Positions 11,158 to 57,750 of a stretch of 64,000 bases of DNA are shown one piece after another; position 1 is the stretch's first letter, and the number at the start of each line of letters is the position of its first letter. The position numbers and the translations under genes were made by a program. The DNA is taken from assembly GCA_009746045.1 (NCBI GenBank), contig RPFO01000022.1:2342497-2406496 (forward strand). The letters are read 5' to 3'. A model generated the notes under the pieces. It made no database searches and had not been told where the DNA came from. It saw only the letters and a list, made by a program, of their open reading frames with translations. This stretch comes from Mesostigma viride. Lineage: Eukaryota; Streptophyta; Mesostigmatophyceae; Mesostigmatales; Mesostigmataceae.

Positions 11158-12465
11158 CTAGCTAACCCCCCGGTAGCTGCTCGCGGTGTGAGGGGGCGGG
11201 GAGGGCCTACTCCCTACCCCCCGCGCGTCTCCCCTCGGCGTGGTAACCTCCCGTGAGGTAACCTCCATGTGCCATGCGTCGTCCTTCCACCGCAGCCGCA
11301 CCTTCTTCGTGCGGTCAGCGAGGGCCTCCTTCGCGTCCTCTTGTGCCAGCCGGTCCCTGCGGGCGCGAAGCTGCGCCGGGGTCAGATCGTCGTCGAGACT
11401 CCAACCCAAGCCTCGTGGTAGCTTGGTGCGGTGTTGGAGAATATAGTGCTTGCCGATGGGGCGCGTAAGCACGAGCGCCACCGGCGCATCCGCGCGCCCC
11501 GGTAGGCGGCGGACGGTGTCAATTGTGACACTGTCCTCTAGGCGGAAGTTGGTGATGAGTTCCTTCTCCACCTTGAGGCGGAGGCTCAGCCCCGTCTCCC
11601 GGGGGAGGGCCGCCACATTACGAATAATTATGGTGCGGCCGCGCCGCTCTTTGTTGTCCCGGTCGGCGAAGGTCCTAGAGACCGCCTGAGCAGTGCTAGT
11701 GGCTATTTCTTGGATGGCTGTGCTGGCCATAGTCGCGTAGGACGGGGCCACCTTCGCCACCTGCGCCTCCACGTTGTCCGCTAAATTGCCGGCCACCTGC
11801 GCCGCGAGGGTGCCGGCAACCGCCTCCGTCAGCGTGCCGGCGACCTGGGCCGCCACCTTGTCCGCCACGTTGTCCTCGATCGCCGCAGCCAAGTGGCCTG
11901 CGAGATCAGAATTTATCAGCTCCGTGGCAAGCTTCTGCGCCACCGTACCGGCAAGGGCTGCTGCTGCTGCAGATCCGGATACTGGCAGCAGTTCCGACTT
12001 TCCCAGCAGCGTCGTCGTGGCAACGACGCGCAACTCACTTTTCTTGAGTGAGGTCAAGTCCTTGGGGTCGGTATCCGGGGTTATGGCGGTGAGCCCAGGC
12101 GGTGGCTGAGGCCAGAGTAGGGGCCGGCCTTGTTGCATAATCTCGGTGAGCAGAGCCACGAAGTCCAGCTTAGACAAGGTCAGAAGGATTTGCACATTAG
12201 CTGTGCCGTTAGCAAATGCCGCAGCGTCGAAGGGTGCATTGCGGACTTCAGTAGCGGTGTGCTCCGAGTCGGCAGGGGCTGCGACGAACAGGGCCCGGGC
12301 CGTGCCAGTGTGGCCACGGGGGGATTTAGGCCCATGTTTCTTGGCGGCAGACTCCATAGCCTGAGAGTTGCCCGTGCCTTCTCCTATGGCTGGCGCCTGC
12401 GGGGCGTCGCCTGCACGGGCGGCAGCAGGCGGTAATTCCTTGCGCCCTGATTTCTTGGTAACCAT
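11158..12465 (-). CDS. LINE B ORF1 protein
   Basis: I chose the ATG at 12465-12463 (MVTKKSGRKELPP) over an in-frame ATG 18 codons upstream, because A starts with the similar MTSK. The product is about 435 residues. A low-complexity N-terminus is followed by repeats of the type VAGTLAAQVAGNLADNVEAQ (about residues 190-250), an amphipathic Ala/Val pattern likely to oligomerise. Next comes GRTIIIRNVAALPRE, an RRM-like first strand, then TIDTVRRLPGRADAPVALVL, then WSLDDDLTPAQLRARR and KVRLRWKDDAWHMEV. Known LINE ORF1 proteins coat element RNA. It lies directly upstream of ORF2 in the expected order. It is unlike typical host genes in having no intron in 1.3 kb. Confidence 0.82.
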   Translation of the reverse strand: MVTKKSGRKELPPAAARAGDAPQAPAIGEGTGNSQAMESAAKKHGPKSPRGHTGTARALFVAAPADSEHTATEVRNAPFDAAAFANGTANVQILLTLSKLDFVALLTEIMQQGRPLLWPQPPPGLTAITPDTDPKDLTSLKKSELRVVATTTLLGKSELLPVSGSAAAAALAGTVAQKLATELINSDLAGHLAAAIEDNVADKVAAQVAGTLTEAVAGTLAAQVAGNLADNVEAQVAKVAPSYATMASTAIQEIATSTAQAVSRTFADRDNKERRGRTIIIRNVAALPRETGLSLRLKVEKELITNFRLEDSVTIDTVRRLPGRADAPVALVLTRPIGKHYILQHRTKLPRGLGWSLDDDLTPAQLRARRDRLAQEDAKEALADRTKKVRLRWKDDAWHMEVTSREVTTPRGDARGVGSRPSPPPHTASSYRGVS

Positions 12466-12610
12466 CTTCAAGACCGATCTCGGTCGATGTGGCGTGGAAT
12501 GGCGAGTCGATCGTGACAAATCCGACCTAATTCGGTGACCAAACGTGGTAGTTAGCGTCGTTTACGTCCGCCATAGCATGTCAATTTTGAATTTCGCGCC
12601 TCAAAAAGTA

Positions 12611-12673
12611 GGAGGTTATTGGTCCTGAGGATAGCCGCTACACTACCGCCTCGTCTGCCATTACAGTAGAGGA
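12611..12673 (+). repeat. inverted 63-bp copy of LINE B ORF2 3' end
   Basis: GGAGGTTATTGGTCCTGAGG and the following 43 bases are the exact reverse complement of 7567-7629, the last coding part of B ORF2. The copy sits immediately beyond the 5' end of B, pointing the opposite way. Confidence 0.9.
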
Positions 12674-13341
12674 GCCGGGTAGAGAAGCCGGGGGCAGAGA
12701 CCCCCCGCTTCCCTCACATCACAGGCATGCTGGCCACAGGGTGCTCAATCGGACCCGTCTAACTATAAACGATCCGAAATCAGAATAAACGATCCGGAGC
12801 ATCCCGGCGTGTAGCCGCCGTCGACTGTCCCCGGCATCTATTTAGCGGCCAAGAATATATCCCGGTACGTGGTGGCAGCCTTTTCGGCGGCTGACGTGGC
12901 TTGTCGGCGTCCTTCAGCACCCGCCGGGGCTCCATCAGATCTGGCTGTGGCGGCTGTGGACGTGACGATTTCACGCCCCGAAACCGTGGTCGGATGCGCG
13001 TGAAGACCGCCCGACCGGTGATCTGAGTCCACTTTTGCTGACAGAATCCTTCATTACCCCGGCAGTTCACAACAGAAGCTAGGGCGCTGAGCACGTACGG
13101 CGCACACAGCTAGGTACACAAACATAGTCGAGATTCACAACTCGATTGGAGGGGCCAAAGAAGGTGGCCAGCTGCGATGCGGGCCGCGCAAAAGTTGTGT
13201 TGCAAGCAACAAGTGCCAATTCAGTTGGCAAATCTACAAAGGTCAAGCTAGATCCAGGTGTTACCGTCAAACAGGGATGGAAGGCCCCAACTCGCTAAGT
13301 GACTCTCCTAACGGATGTTCGTGATTCTTGCATGAATGACT
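12674..13341. other. intergenic, no gene recognised
   Basis: Unique-looking sequence with short unsupported frames only. Confidence 0.5.
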
Positions 13342-13892
13342 TAACGAACGAACGAACGAACGAACGAACGAACGAACGAACGAACGAACGAACGAACGAA
13401 CGAACGAACGAACGAACGAACGAACGAACGAACGAACGAACGAACGAACGAACGAACGAACGAACGAACGAACGAACGAACGAACGAACGAACGAACGAA
13501 CGAACGAACGAACGAACGAACGAACGAACGAACGAACGAACGAACGAACGAACGAACGAACGAACGAACGAACGAACGAACGAACGAACGAACGAACGAA
13601 CGAACGAACGAACGAACGAACGAACGAACGAACGAACGAACGAACGAACGAACGAACGAACGAACGAACGAACGAACGAACGAACGAACGAACGAACGAA
13701 CGAACGAACGAACGAACGAACGAACGAACGAACGAACGAACGAACGAACGAACGAACGAACGAACGAACGAACGAACGAACGAACGAACGAACGAACGAA
13801 CGAACGAACGAACGAACGAACGAACGAACGAACGAACGAACGAACGAACGAACGAACGAACGAACGAACAAACGAACGAACAAACGAACGAA
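13342..13892. repeat. (CGAA)n microsatellite, about 550 bp
   Basis: Almost perfect CGAA units, with two CAAA variants just before it changes to GGAA. Frames through it (TNER on +, SFVR on -) are artefacts. Confidence 0.97.
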
Positions 13893-14072
13893 CGAAGGAA
13901 GGAAGGAAGGAAGGAAGGAAGGAAGGAAGGAAGGAAGGAAGGAAGGAAGGAAGGAAGGAAGGAAGGAAGGAAGGAAGGAAGGAAGGAAGGAAGGAAGGAA
14001 GGAAGGAAGGAAGGAAGGAAGGAAGGAAGGAAGGAAGGAAGGAAGGAAGGAAGGAAGGAAGGAAGGAAGGAA
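13893..14072. repeat. (GGAA)n microsatellite joined to the CGAA array
   Basis: A perfect GGAA run directly continuing the CGAA array in the same four-base register. Confidence 0.97.
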
Positions 14073-15868
14073 TTTCTGAGCTATCTGCTCATTTTATAGT
14101 TATGTTGCGGCGGGCTCAAAGGGGGCCGATCTGCCGCCTGTAGCGTAGCTCTACCGTACGTCACCTACACCATGTAAGGTGCTTGTTGTTACTTAGGACT
14201 AGAGAGAGAAAGGGACCGGCGGTGCGCCGGTACTAGTGCCTACTGGCAACCGTGCCCGCCCTTGATTGCGGGGGGCGCGGCGCCTTGAGACATGTGCTTT
14301 GTTTTCCATTTTCACACCGTACTTAGAGTGGTGTGGTGAACGTAGGGAGGCCTTTTTGCAGCTGCGTGTGTGCACTGCTATGGCGGTGCCGAATGTAAAT
14401 CACAGCTACCGGCCTCCGAATTATTATTCGGGGGCCTGTTTTATTTAAAGTTATGACGGCTGCGCGACGGGGGTCGGCAGCACCCCAAGAATTTGCCATT
14501 CGAAGTGCGGGCGGTAGCTGCCAGTGCCAGATTGTGTATTTTTGCTCGCCCGTTGTACTCGCCACCCCGAGCTCGCGGGAGGGGTCTGGATAGACGCGGG
14601 AGTGACTCTTGATCGGACAACTAAAGCGGGGCAATCGTGGTGCTTGGGTGGCAACAGCTACAGGCGGAGGGGGATTACGCCTCAGGCAAATTCGCTGGGT
14701 ATCGGATGCGCTGGGCCTGGCTAATAAATGTCGATAGTGCATGAGGGCGCTATGCGAGCAGGAAGAAGGCGGAGCCAAGCCCCCAGGCCAGCACAGGAGC
14801 GGGGTGGCTGCAGCCCCAGCGCCAAGGGGGGCAGCACCCTAAACAGCCTAACATTTCCTCGTGCTAATTGAGTCGGCAGCGGCCGGTGGCCAGGGCGGAA
14901 TGGCGGGGTCGTTGACGCGTAATGCGGGGACGAGTTGTTGGGACTGACGGTGCACAGCGGGGAAGGGGAAGGATGTACGTTAGGGCGGGGCATGGTGCCA
15001 AGGCGAGGGGGGAATTCAAGCCGCAGCGCGGTTTCGGGGGTAATCCGTGAGGAAACCCCCATGGTTTGCGTAGCTTTCCTGAAAAAATTTTCCCCTCGAG
15101 GGGGGCCGGCGTGAAAACGGCAAAGGCTCCGCTACGCCCGCCCAAAGGCGGCGGGCTCCGCTTTGCCTTTGCCGTTTTCACGCGCCCCCCTCGAGGGGGG
15201 GGGGGTGCGTGTGGAACCCGGCAGTACGGTCCGGCTTTGTTTTAAGAAAATGCATTATATACCATAATAAAGCTCCACTCGGCTGCGGCTGCGCCAAGGC
15301 TCGTGACACCATGGCGATGGTGAGCCTTGGCGCTAGGAGGTCCGCAGCCATCATTATCACCACGATGGGGGGTAATGGGGCCAGTGGCAGTGGCTCTACC
15401 CTCGGGAAATTCCAGCGGCTTTGCCGGTGGGCTGGTGATGGTGGTTGGGTGAGCTGGAGACGTTCCCAGGTGGCATAAGTCCTAAAGCGGCAGCACTGGG
15501 ATGCGCCCCTCTAAGAAGGGGAACGCATGTGGCTCCGCCCTGCGTCCGCCGGGAGACCGTAGCGGCCACACGGGGGCGGGAAGGGGGGCATCATCATGCC
15601 AACAAGAGCCCAGCATTCCAAGTGGTTGCGTTCCTACCACCAGGGCTGGAAACGGCCTGGGTGGCCAGAGATGGTGATGTGGGACAAGATTGGACCAAGG
15701 GGGCATGTGCTGGGCCCCAGCATGGTGAACTGGCCTAACTTGACAATGACTTGTACAATGATTTTGAGGGTGTGGCTAGGCTCAACTGTTAAAGCCTGCA
15801 CACACTTATTGTAATAAACTTGTTTCTCTGGTAGGAAGGCACTCCAATGGACCTTAGCTTCAGCACCT
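14073..15868. other. intergenic, one hairpin, no gene recognised
   Basis: No splice-linked coding blocks found. The only clear structure is the inverted repeat at 15092-15200. Confidence 0.5.
15092..15200. repeat. inverted repeat able to form a long hairpin
   Basis: The left arm CCCCTCGAGGGGGG plus GCGTGAAAACGGCAAAGGC (15092-15127) pairs with GCCTTTGCCGTTTTCACGC plus CCCCCTCGAGGGG (15165-15200), leaving a loop of about 37 bases rich in CCGC. Arms differ by small indels in the G/C runs. It could be a terminator-like structure, a MITE remnant or an unstable palindrome; no gene context decides. Confidence 0.8.
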
Positions 15869-15869
15869 A

Positions 15870-17174
15870 TGGAAGGAAGGAAGGAAGGAAGGAAGGAAGG
15901 AAGGAAGGAAGGAAGGAAGGAAGGAAGGAAGGAAGGAAGGAAGGAAGGAAGGAAGGAAGGAAGGAAGGAAGGAAGGAAGGAAGGAAGGAAGGAAGGAAGG
16001 AAGGAAGGAAGGAAGGAAGGAAGGAAGGAAGGAAGGAAGGAAGGAAGGAAGGAAGGAAGGAAGGAAGGAAGGAAGGAAGGAAGGAAGGAAGGAAGGAAGG
16101 AAGGAAGGAAGGAAGGAAGCCGGGAAGGAAGGAAGGAAGGAAGGAAGGAAGGAAGGAAGGAAGGAAGGAAGGAAGGAAGAAGGAAGGAAGGAAGGAAGGA
16201 AGGAAGGAAGGAAGGAAGGAAGGAAGGAAGGAAGGAAGGAAGGAAGGAAGGAAGGAAGGAAGGAAGGAAGGAAGGAAGGAAGGAAGGAAGGAAGGAAGGA
16301 AGGAAGGAAGGAAGGAAGGAAGGAAGGAAGGAAGGAAGGAAGGAAGGAAGGAAGGAAGGAAGGAAGGAAGGAAGGAAGGAAGGAAGGAAGGAAGGAAGGA
16401 AGGAAGGAAGGAAGGAAGGAAGGAAGGAAGGAAGGAAGGAAGGAAGGAAGGAAGGAAGGAAGGAAGGAAGGAAGGAAGGAAGGAAGGAAGGAAGGAAGGA
16501 AGGAAGGAAGGAAGGAAGGAAGGAAGGAAGGAAGGAAGGAAGGAAGGAAGGAAGGAAGGAAGGAAGGAAGGAAGGAAGGAAGGAAGGAAGGAAGGAAGGA
16601 AGGAAGGAAGGAAGGAAGGAAGGAAGGAAGGAAGGAAGGAAGGAAGGAAGGAAGGAAGGAAGGAAGGAAGGAAGGAAGGAAGGAAGGAAGGAAGGAAGGA
16701 AGGAAGGAAGGAAGGAAGGAAGGAAGGAAGGAAGGAAGGAAGGAAGGAAGGAAGGAAGGAAGGAAGGAAGGAAGGAAGGAAGGAAGGAAGGAAGGAAGGA
16801 AGGAAGGAAGGAAGGAAGGAAGGAAGGAAGGAAGGAAGGAAGGAAGGAAGGAAGGAAGGAAGGAAGGAAGGAAGGAAGGAAGGAAGGAAGGAAGGAAGGA
16901 AGGAAGGAAGGAAGGAAGGAAGGAAGGAAGGAAGGAAGGAAGGAAGGAAGGAAGGAAGGAAGGAAGGAAGGAAGGAAGGAAGGGAAGGAAGGAAGGAAGG
17001 AAGGAAGGAAGGAAGGAAGGAAGGAAGGAAGGAAGGAAGGAAGGAAGGAAGGAAGGAAGGAAGGAAGGAAGGAAGGAAGGAAGGAAGGAAGGAAGGAAGG
17101 AAGGAAGGAAGGAAGGAAGGAAGGAAGGAAGGAAGGAAGGAAGGAAGGAAGGAAGGAAGGAAGGAAGGAAGGAA
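15870..17174. repeat. (GGAA)n microsatellite, about 1.3 kb
   Basis: More than 320 units of GGAA with only a few interruptions, near 16119 (GCCGGG), 16179 (one A lost) and 16981 (one G gained). Reading frames in it (GRKE on +, LPSF on -) have no coding meaning. Confidence 0.98.
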
Positions 17175-20100
17175 TGGCTCATTGTCGGGCCATTTGCAGT
17201 GGCACCTCGGCCTATGTTCTGGCCGCACCTCACTCCCAACGCATCTGCTTACATATTTGTTGCGTGTGCATGTATATTGCACCCACAGTTGCGCCCGCTG
17301 GCCATGGTGTGGAGAAAGCGCTCTGTGGCCTGCCCACTTCATTTTATGCGGCAGTGAGAGACTAGCTACTAGTGCCAGCTAGTTGTGATGGCGCCCTCCC
17401 TCCGTCTAATTGTTGTGTATAGGACTTGACTTAATCGTTGGCACCCACGCGCAAGCTTGCATATATTTGTCTTTTGTAATTATCATAACAATCTTAGCAT
17501 GTCAGCACTCAGCTGTCCATGTCTTTCCCAACAAATTTCATGAAAAAGTACTCCGCGACATGCCTCTGCGCATGGCACACAATAGCATACTTATTCCCAA
17601 CATCCTATCCGCACAGCCAGTCCGGGCGACAACATTGTCAAGTTAGAATTCAAGCAAGTTCTACACTCACGCCTAGCCATGACACCGGGTGGCGCACGTT
17701 ATTTGCATCCCTTGAACGCAAGCCAGGTCGAGCTCAAGGTCCTCCGTCGGGGACACCTAATTCTACCTTTTCGGGCTTTTGCCAGTGATTGAGCATCAGC
17801 ATCGGATCCGAGACACCTCTTTTATCCCAGCAATTCGTGCCATGTCACCTGGACTTACCCTGCTTGACATCCACTTGCGCGAGCCAGCTTTAAGAGAGCC
17901 ATGCTCCTCTGTCCGGATTCTTTCTGGCAAGCCAAGGTTAACTTGAGGTCACATAACCTCTTCAACACATTATAGAGACTTGATACCAAGCCCCCCTTGC
18001 CCCCCCCCACCCACCCTCCACGTGAACACAACAGCAGCAGGAGAACAACTACAGCCGCAGGGTGGCACTGTAAGTGTGCACACCATGGCAGACCCATTGG
18101 GCAAACTTTCCACCCGCTGGCATATCACCGCATTACAAATCCACCCAGAGTTCTTACAGCGCGCCCACAGGTTTTAACACAGCCATTGCCAGCACAGATC
18201 CTTGGTGTGCAATCACATTCCTTTACCCGACAGTTCGGTGCTGGCAACCGATACGACCATTCAATGGCGTGACCATGTCCCACCCGGGCAGATGCAACGC
18301 CAGCAGCGTTCTAATAACACGACTTAATAGCCTACGAACTTCAGAGGAATGTTGGACATCCCATCATGTGACAACAAGTGGCCCAAAGCTGGAAATGTTT
18401 CTTGGATCCCAACCCGGAGGGCCCTTGGAGTGCTGCAACCACCCATGTGACGAGTCATGCTGCAGCCCGTCATGCCACCCAGCAGTCGCCACCTGTCATC
18501 CGCATAAGGTCATAGCCCATGGGTGAAATTGTTTACCGTCACCAACGCAGTGACAAAACCGAGGCTCCATACGAGTAGTGATCACAAGTCTGCGCATGTC
18601 GCTGCACACAGGCTACTGGGGGCACTGCCCAGAACACTTCTCCCCTCAAAAGGCCCAAACAATGACGCCTCAAGGCTTCAACAGAAGGATGACTTGGACC
18701 GCGCCAGGCGGTGCGCCGCATGTGTTTAGGGCGGACTTTACAGAGGGGAAGGTCACTGTAGCCCTCCCGGGCAACTTGGTGCAGGGTCATTGTAGCCAGT
18801 GATAGTAAAGCATGGTGCTCAGATACGGTTACAGCCCCCTCAAGACTCGCTGCCCTCGCTGCCACTGTAATCGAAGAAACTCTCGGCGTGCAATCGTGAC
18901 TACAAGCTGGGTATGCACCGGGCTGTGTATGGCATGATCACTGTGGATCTAGACCACAGCAGGGTCGTCCTTCCAATTATAGGACGCGGGCGGGGGAGGA
19001 GGAGACCTGGGTGGCAGCACGCCTGCGAGGGTCCGTTAAGGATGCCACCCAACCAACGGACGAAAACACCCGTCCTGTGAAAAATAGGGGGCAATGCTGC
19101 GACTTGGATGGCAAAGGAGTGCTCCAGGGCAACAGAATGCTCCAGCACTGGCCTGGGCACTGCCTAGCTATTTGACCTGAAGCCCTTGGGTAACTGTCGG
19201 TGCTCAGAGTGGTGCTGGGGACAGACGGGGCAGAGAAGGCCAGGAAGAGGGGGCATAAAGTGTAGAAGCAAGGCGGGGAGGACGGCAGGAAGAGGGGGAG
19301 GGGGGGCCAAGATGAGAATAGGAAAGGACAGGAGGGACTTCCGCTGGTGTATGTTGCGCCTGAGAGTGCCACCTCTCTATGACAGCACATATAGAAAGAA
19401 ACTGCACAAACAGGGGATCCCCTCTGGGGATATATACTTGGTAAGAAGAAAGACAAGTCCATTGTATGTCACAAAATCCAGACTAACAATGACAAAGAAG
19501 TAGAGCCATTCAAGGTAATGATGGGAAAAGTGGCCCTGCTAGCCATCGCATTGACCAAGGAATACCATGTAGCTTTGAACTGAGAGACATTGCAGGCCTG
19601 CACCCGATGCGATGGGTTTCTAATACCGGGGGGAAGGGTTGAATACATCGACAAGGCTGGTAGTGTGGCGTGGGAGGACATAGATGACGATTAGACGGCC
19701 GCGAGCTGTTATTATGGCACCTATGAGCTATAATTATGGCTGACCTATTATTATTGTCATATACACCCTGCTCAGGTGCCTCGGTGACACCCAATCTGGT
19801 ATAATGGATGGACAAGACTCCCACGCACGACTCCCACGCATCCGCCCACTATCACTCTTGATCCTTTCTCACCCCCCACAGTCATCAAAGGCCCTTTGTG
19901 TTGGCAATCCAAAGCAGTTTTGTCCACACGACACGATCAAAGGCAGTGATACCCTCACACTTGCATAACGACGGCAGCCAAGACGCCAACCCGATGTCCT
20001 AAAACGTCCCAGTGGCGGCCTTAGTCTTATGCATAACCTAATCCGTCTAGCTACAGACTTCATTTGCCCCAGTGATGCTCCTCCACAGGCCAAGCCATGC

Positions 20101-20377
20101 TTTGCCAGTTGGCAAGACCAGAAGCAGGCTCCTGAGGCTGCTGCACTGACGAGTGCTGACCGCTCGCGTTTGCACACGACGAGCAGAGTGCCAGCAGCAG
20201 CTAGACACCATAGGGGGGGGACAAGGGGGGGAATGCCTCCTCTGCTGTACCAAGTGGCATGGCCTAAGTAAGGCCTCCTGATTCTTCCTCGGCCATCCTC
20301 ATTAGCAAGCGCATGTAGGTACGTGGTATCGCTGCTTGTGGTGTGTGCACTGGGCTTCGTGCATGGTAGGATGCGAA
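17175..20377. other. intergenic, no gene recognised
   Basis: Long unique-looking stretch with short, unsupported frames on both strands and no convincing splice-linked exons. The 3' UTR of the Kelch gene, or further terminal exons, may lie at its right end. Confidence 0.45.
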
Positions 20378-39156
<18,779 letters not shown>

Positions 39157-40036
39157 CTTAAGCTTTCTCCCCATGGGTCTAGCCGGTAACATTAGCGATC
39201 ACCTTGGTGGATAGTAGCAGCAAGCTCGGCTGTGGTATACACCTTTGGCATCGCCCATCCGCATCTCATTCCAATAAAAACGCTATAAAATCTTCATGCA
39301 AATCGATCAAGGAAATGACATCGAGACTGGTGATTGCAGCGGAGAACCCCGCGGCTGCTCCATACCATGGCAGGCATTCCGCTCTTAACTCAAACACTCT
39401 CTAGCCAAATAAGATTAGCCCACGATTGGCAGCATGTCACACATAAAAAATGGTTGCTTCTAGCTCACCGAAATGCTTTACGATGTTCTTGATATATCTG
39501 GCAGCCCGGGGTCTGTGACGTAAATGTAATTGTAAGTCCCAACTTCCATATCCAGCCGGACTGGCGGGAAAGAGACACAGGTCAAATGGGACGACTGCCA
39601 GAAGGGTGCTCAAGTCTTCCTCAAGTTATCGTTTTTCCGTTTTGAGTTTTCGGTTTTTCTCCTGTTGATTGAATAGCTGTAAGAATGAAGGCATAACAGG
39701 CCGTTGAGTGCTTCGAGTCCACGGACGTCGCTGTGTGTTGTGTGCCGGGCTGCCGGCTGTCGGAACTCGGAACTCGGACGTGGTGCACCGTGCAAAGGCC
39801 GCAAAACCGAACGCCGTGCCGCGTCCGCCTTTCGGCTGGGTCCGCCCGCGGCCCGCCGGCCAAAATAATTGTGGTTCGGCTGCCAGCAGCTAGTCAGCTA
39901 TTTTGCCTGGCAGCGGGCAGTCGGGGACGAAAGCACCTGGCACTTGGCACTACGGCAGCCTTCAGCAAAACCTAAGAAAATTTGCACAACAATTCCCGAG
40001 CCGCCATTGTTGCATCCACAGTTATTATTACAAGCC
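39157..40036. promoter_or_regulatory. divergent promoter interval between Kelch and DBP9 genes
   Basis: 880 bp separate the start codons of two genes pointing away from each other, so both promoters must lie here. No TATA box stands out. CG-rich stretches near 39720-39860 (GGACGTCGC, CCGCGGCCCGCC) are candidates only. Confidence 0.6.
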
Positions 40037-56713
<16,677 letters not shown>

Positions 56714-56990
56714 GCTACAATATGCTAGCTTATGAATGGTAAAGCTATATGCAGAGGGCGGCCGGCATGCAATAATGTACATCAGTGAGACATATGCAAC
56801 CAGCACGCAGGGTTGCTGGATGGAATATGCCTACCTGGAGTATTGTGATGATATACGTTATGAAACGATTTATTTGCATGCCCTTTGTACACATATCTGT
56901 TTATTTTTTAACGTCGAAGGGGGTGTACATGATGTATAACCATATATAGCGCCACGTGCCGTCGCGGGTGAATGTGCCTCCCCTGGCGCC
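56714..56990. other. DBP9 3' flank
   Basis: AT-richer sequence holding the presumed 3' UTR; no coding signal is seen. Confidence 0.5.
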
Positions 56991-57750
56991 CCCCTCCCTG
57001 CCGTGGGGACCGTCCCCGGGCCGGTCTTGGCCTCGGCTGCTGGGGTCCGTGGCCCTGACAGCCCAGTGGCCGGCCCCGCCCTGGGTTCCGCGACGGCCGC
57101 GACCCCTGCCGCTGTCGCTTCTTTGGCTGCGGGTGCTCCCGACCCCTGCCCCTCTCGCCCCGGGGCTCGGCCGGGTGGCACCCCCTTGGATGACTTCCAT
57201 TATTGCCAAGCCACTGGTCCCCTTGGCGCCCTGTGTGGCGCACGCCTGCACAACCGAAATGCGTTGATGACGCACATCCAGGCATCCAACCCCCACTACG
57301 TCACGGAGGATGCCATGCGCGCCATGGCCTGCTACCGCTGCCCGGCAGCCCATTGCCAGCGGATTTTTTCCTCCACGGGTGGGACCAGCATGAGCAGCAA
57401 TGCCGCAGCCAAGCCCCCCAGACTGGGCCGCCCGGCGGCCCGGCGGCCGCACCCTCACGGCCAGGGGCAGCCCCTCGGTCGGCCCCCGGGGGAGGGCTGG
57501 GCCGGCCCTCCGCCGGCGTTGTAGGGCACGGGCCCAAAGGGCCCCCAAGTTTCGCGCCTACTTCTGCCCCAACCGGAGTGATACTGAGGAGTCCGTTGCT
57601 GCCCAGCTTGGCATCGCCACCAAAGGGGGCAGTGACATCATCGTGCACACAGTGCAGGCCAACCTGGAGACGCATCCGACCCATGTGGCGCTGAAGGTGG
57701 ACTGCCACAATGCGTTCATTGATGCCGTCACCAAGGCTAGTATCTTTGAG

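Larger units (their letters stand above)
5380..12610 (-). mobile_element. LINE-type non-LTR retrotransposon B, near full length
   Basis: Order on the - strand: 5' UTR from about 12610, ORF1 (12465-11158), ORF2 with endonuclease and reverse transcriptase (11131-7536, two frame breaks), then a 3' UTR interrupted by element A. B resumes at 5612 and ends with hairpins and a (TAAT)n tail at about 5381-5401. The UTR assignment rests on the duplicated TAAGCACTAGAT at 5613-5624 and 7531-7542, which shows that A was inserted into B. The element is about 5.3 kb without A. Clade is not assigned; the endonuclease is of the APE-like type. Confidence 0.85.

Noticed and set aside
15860-17382. 459-511-codon frames in (GGAA)n
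   Set aside because: Pure tetranucleotide translation (GRKE / LPSF).
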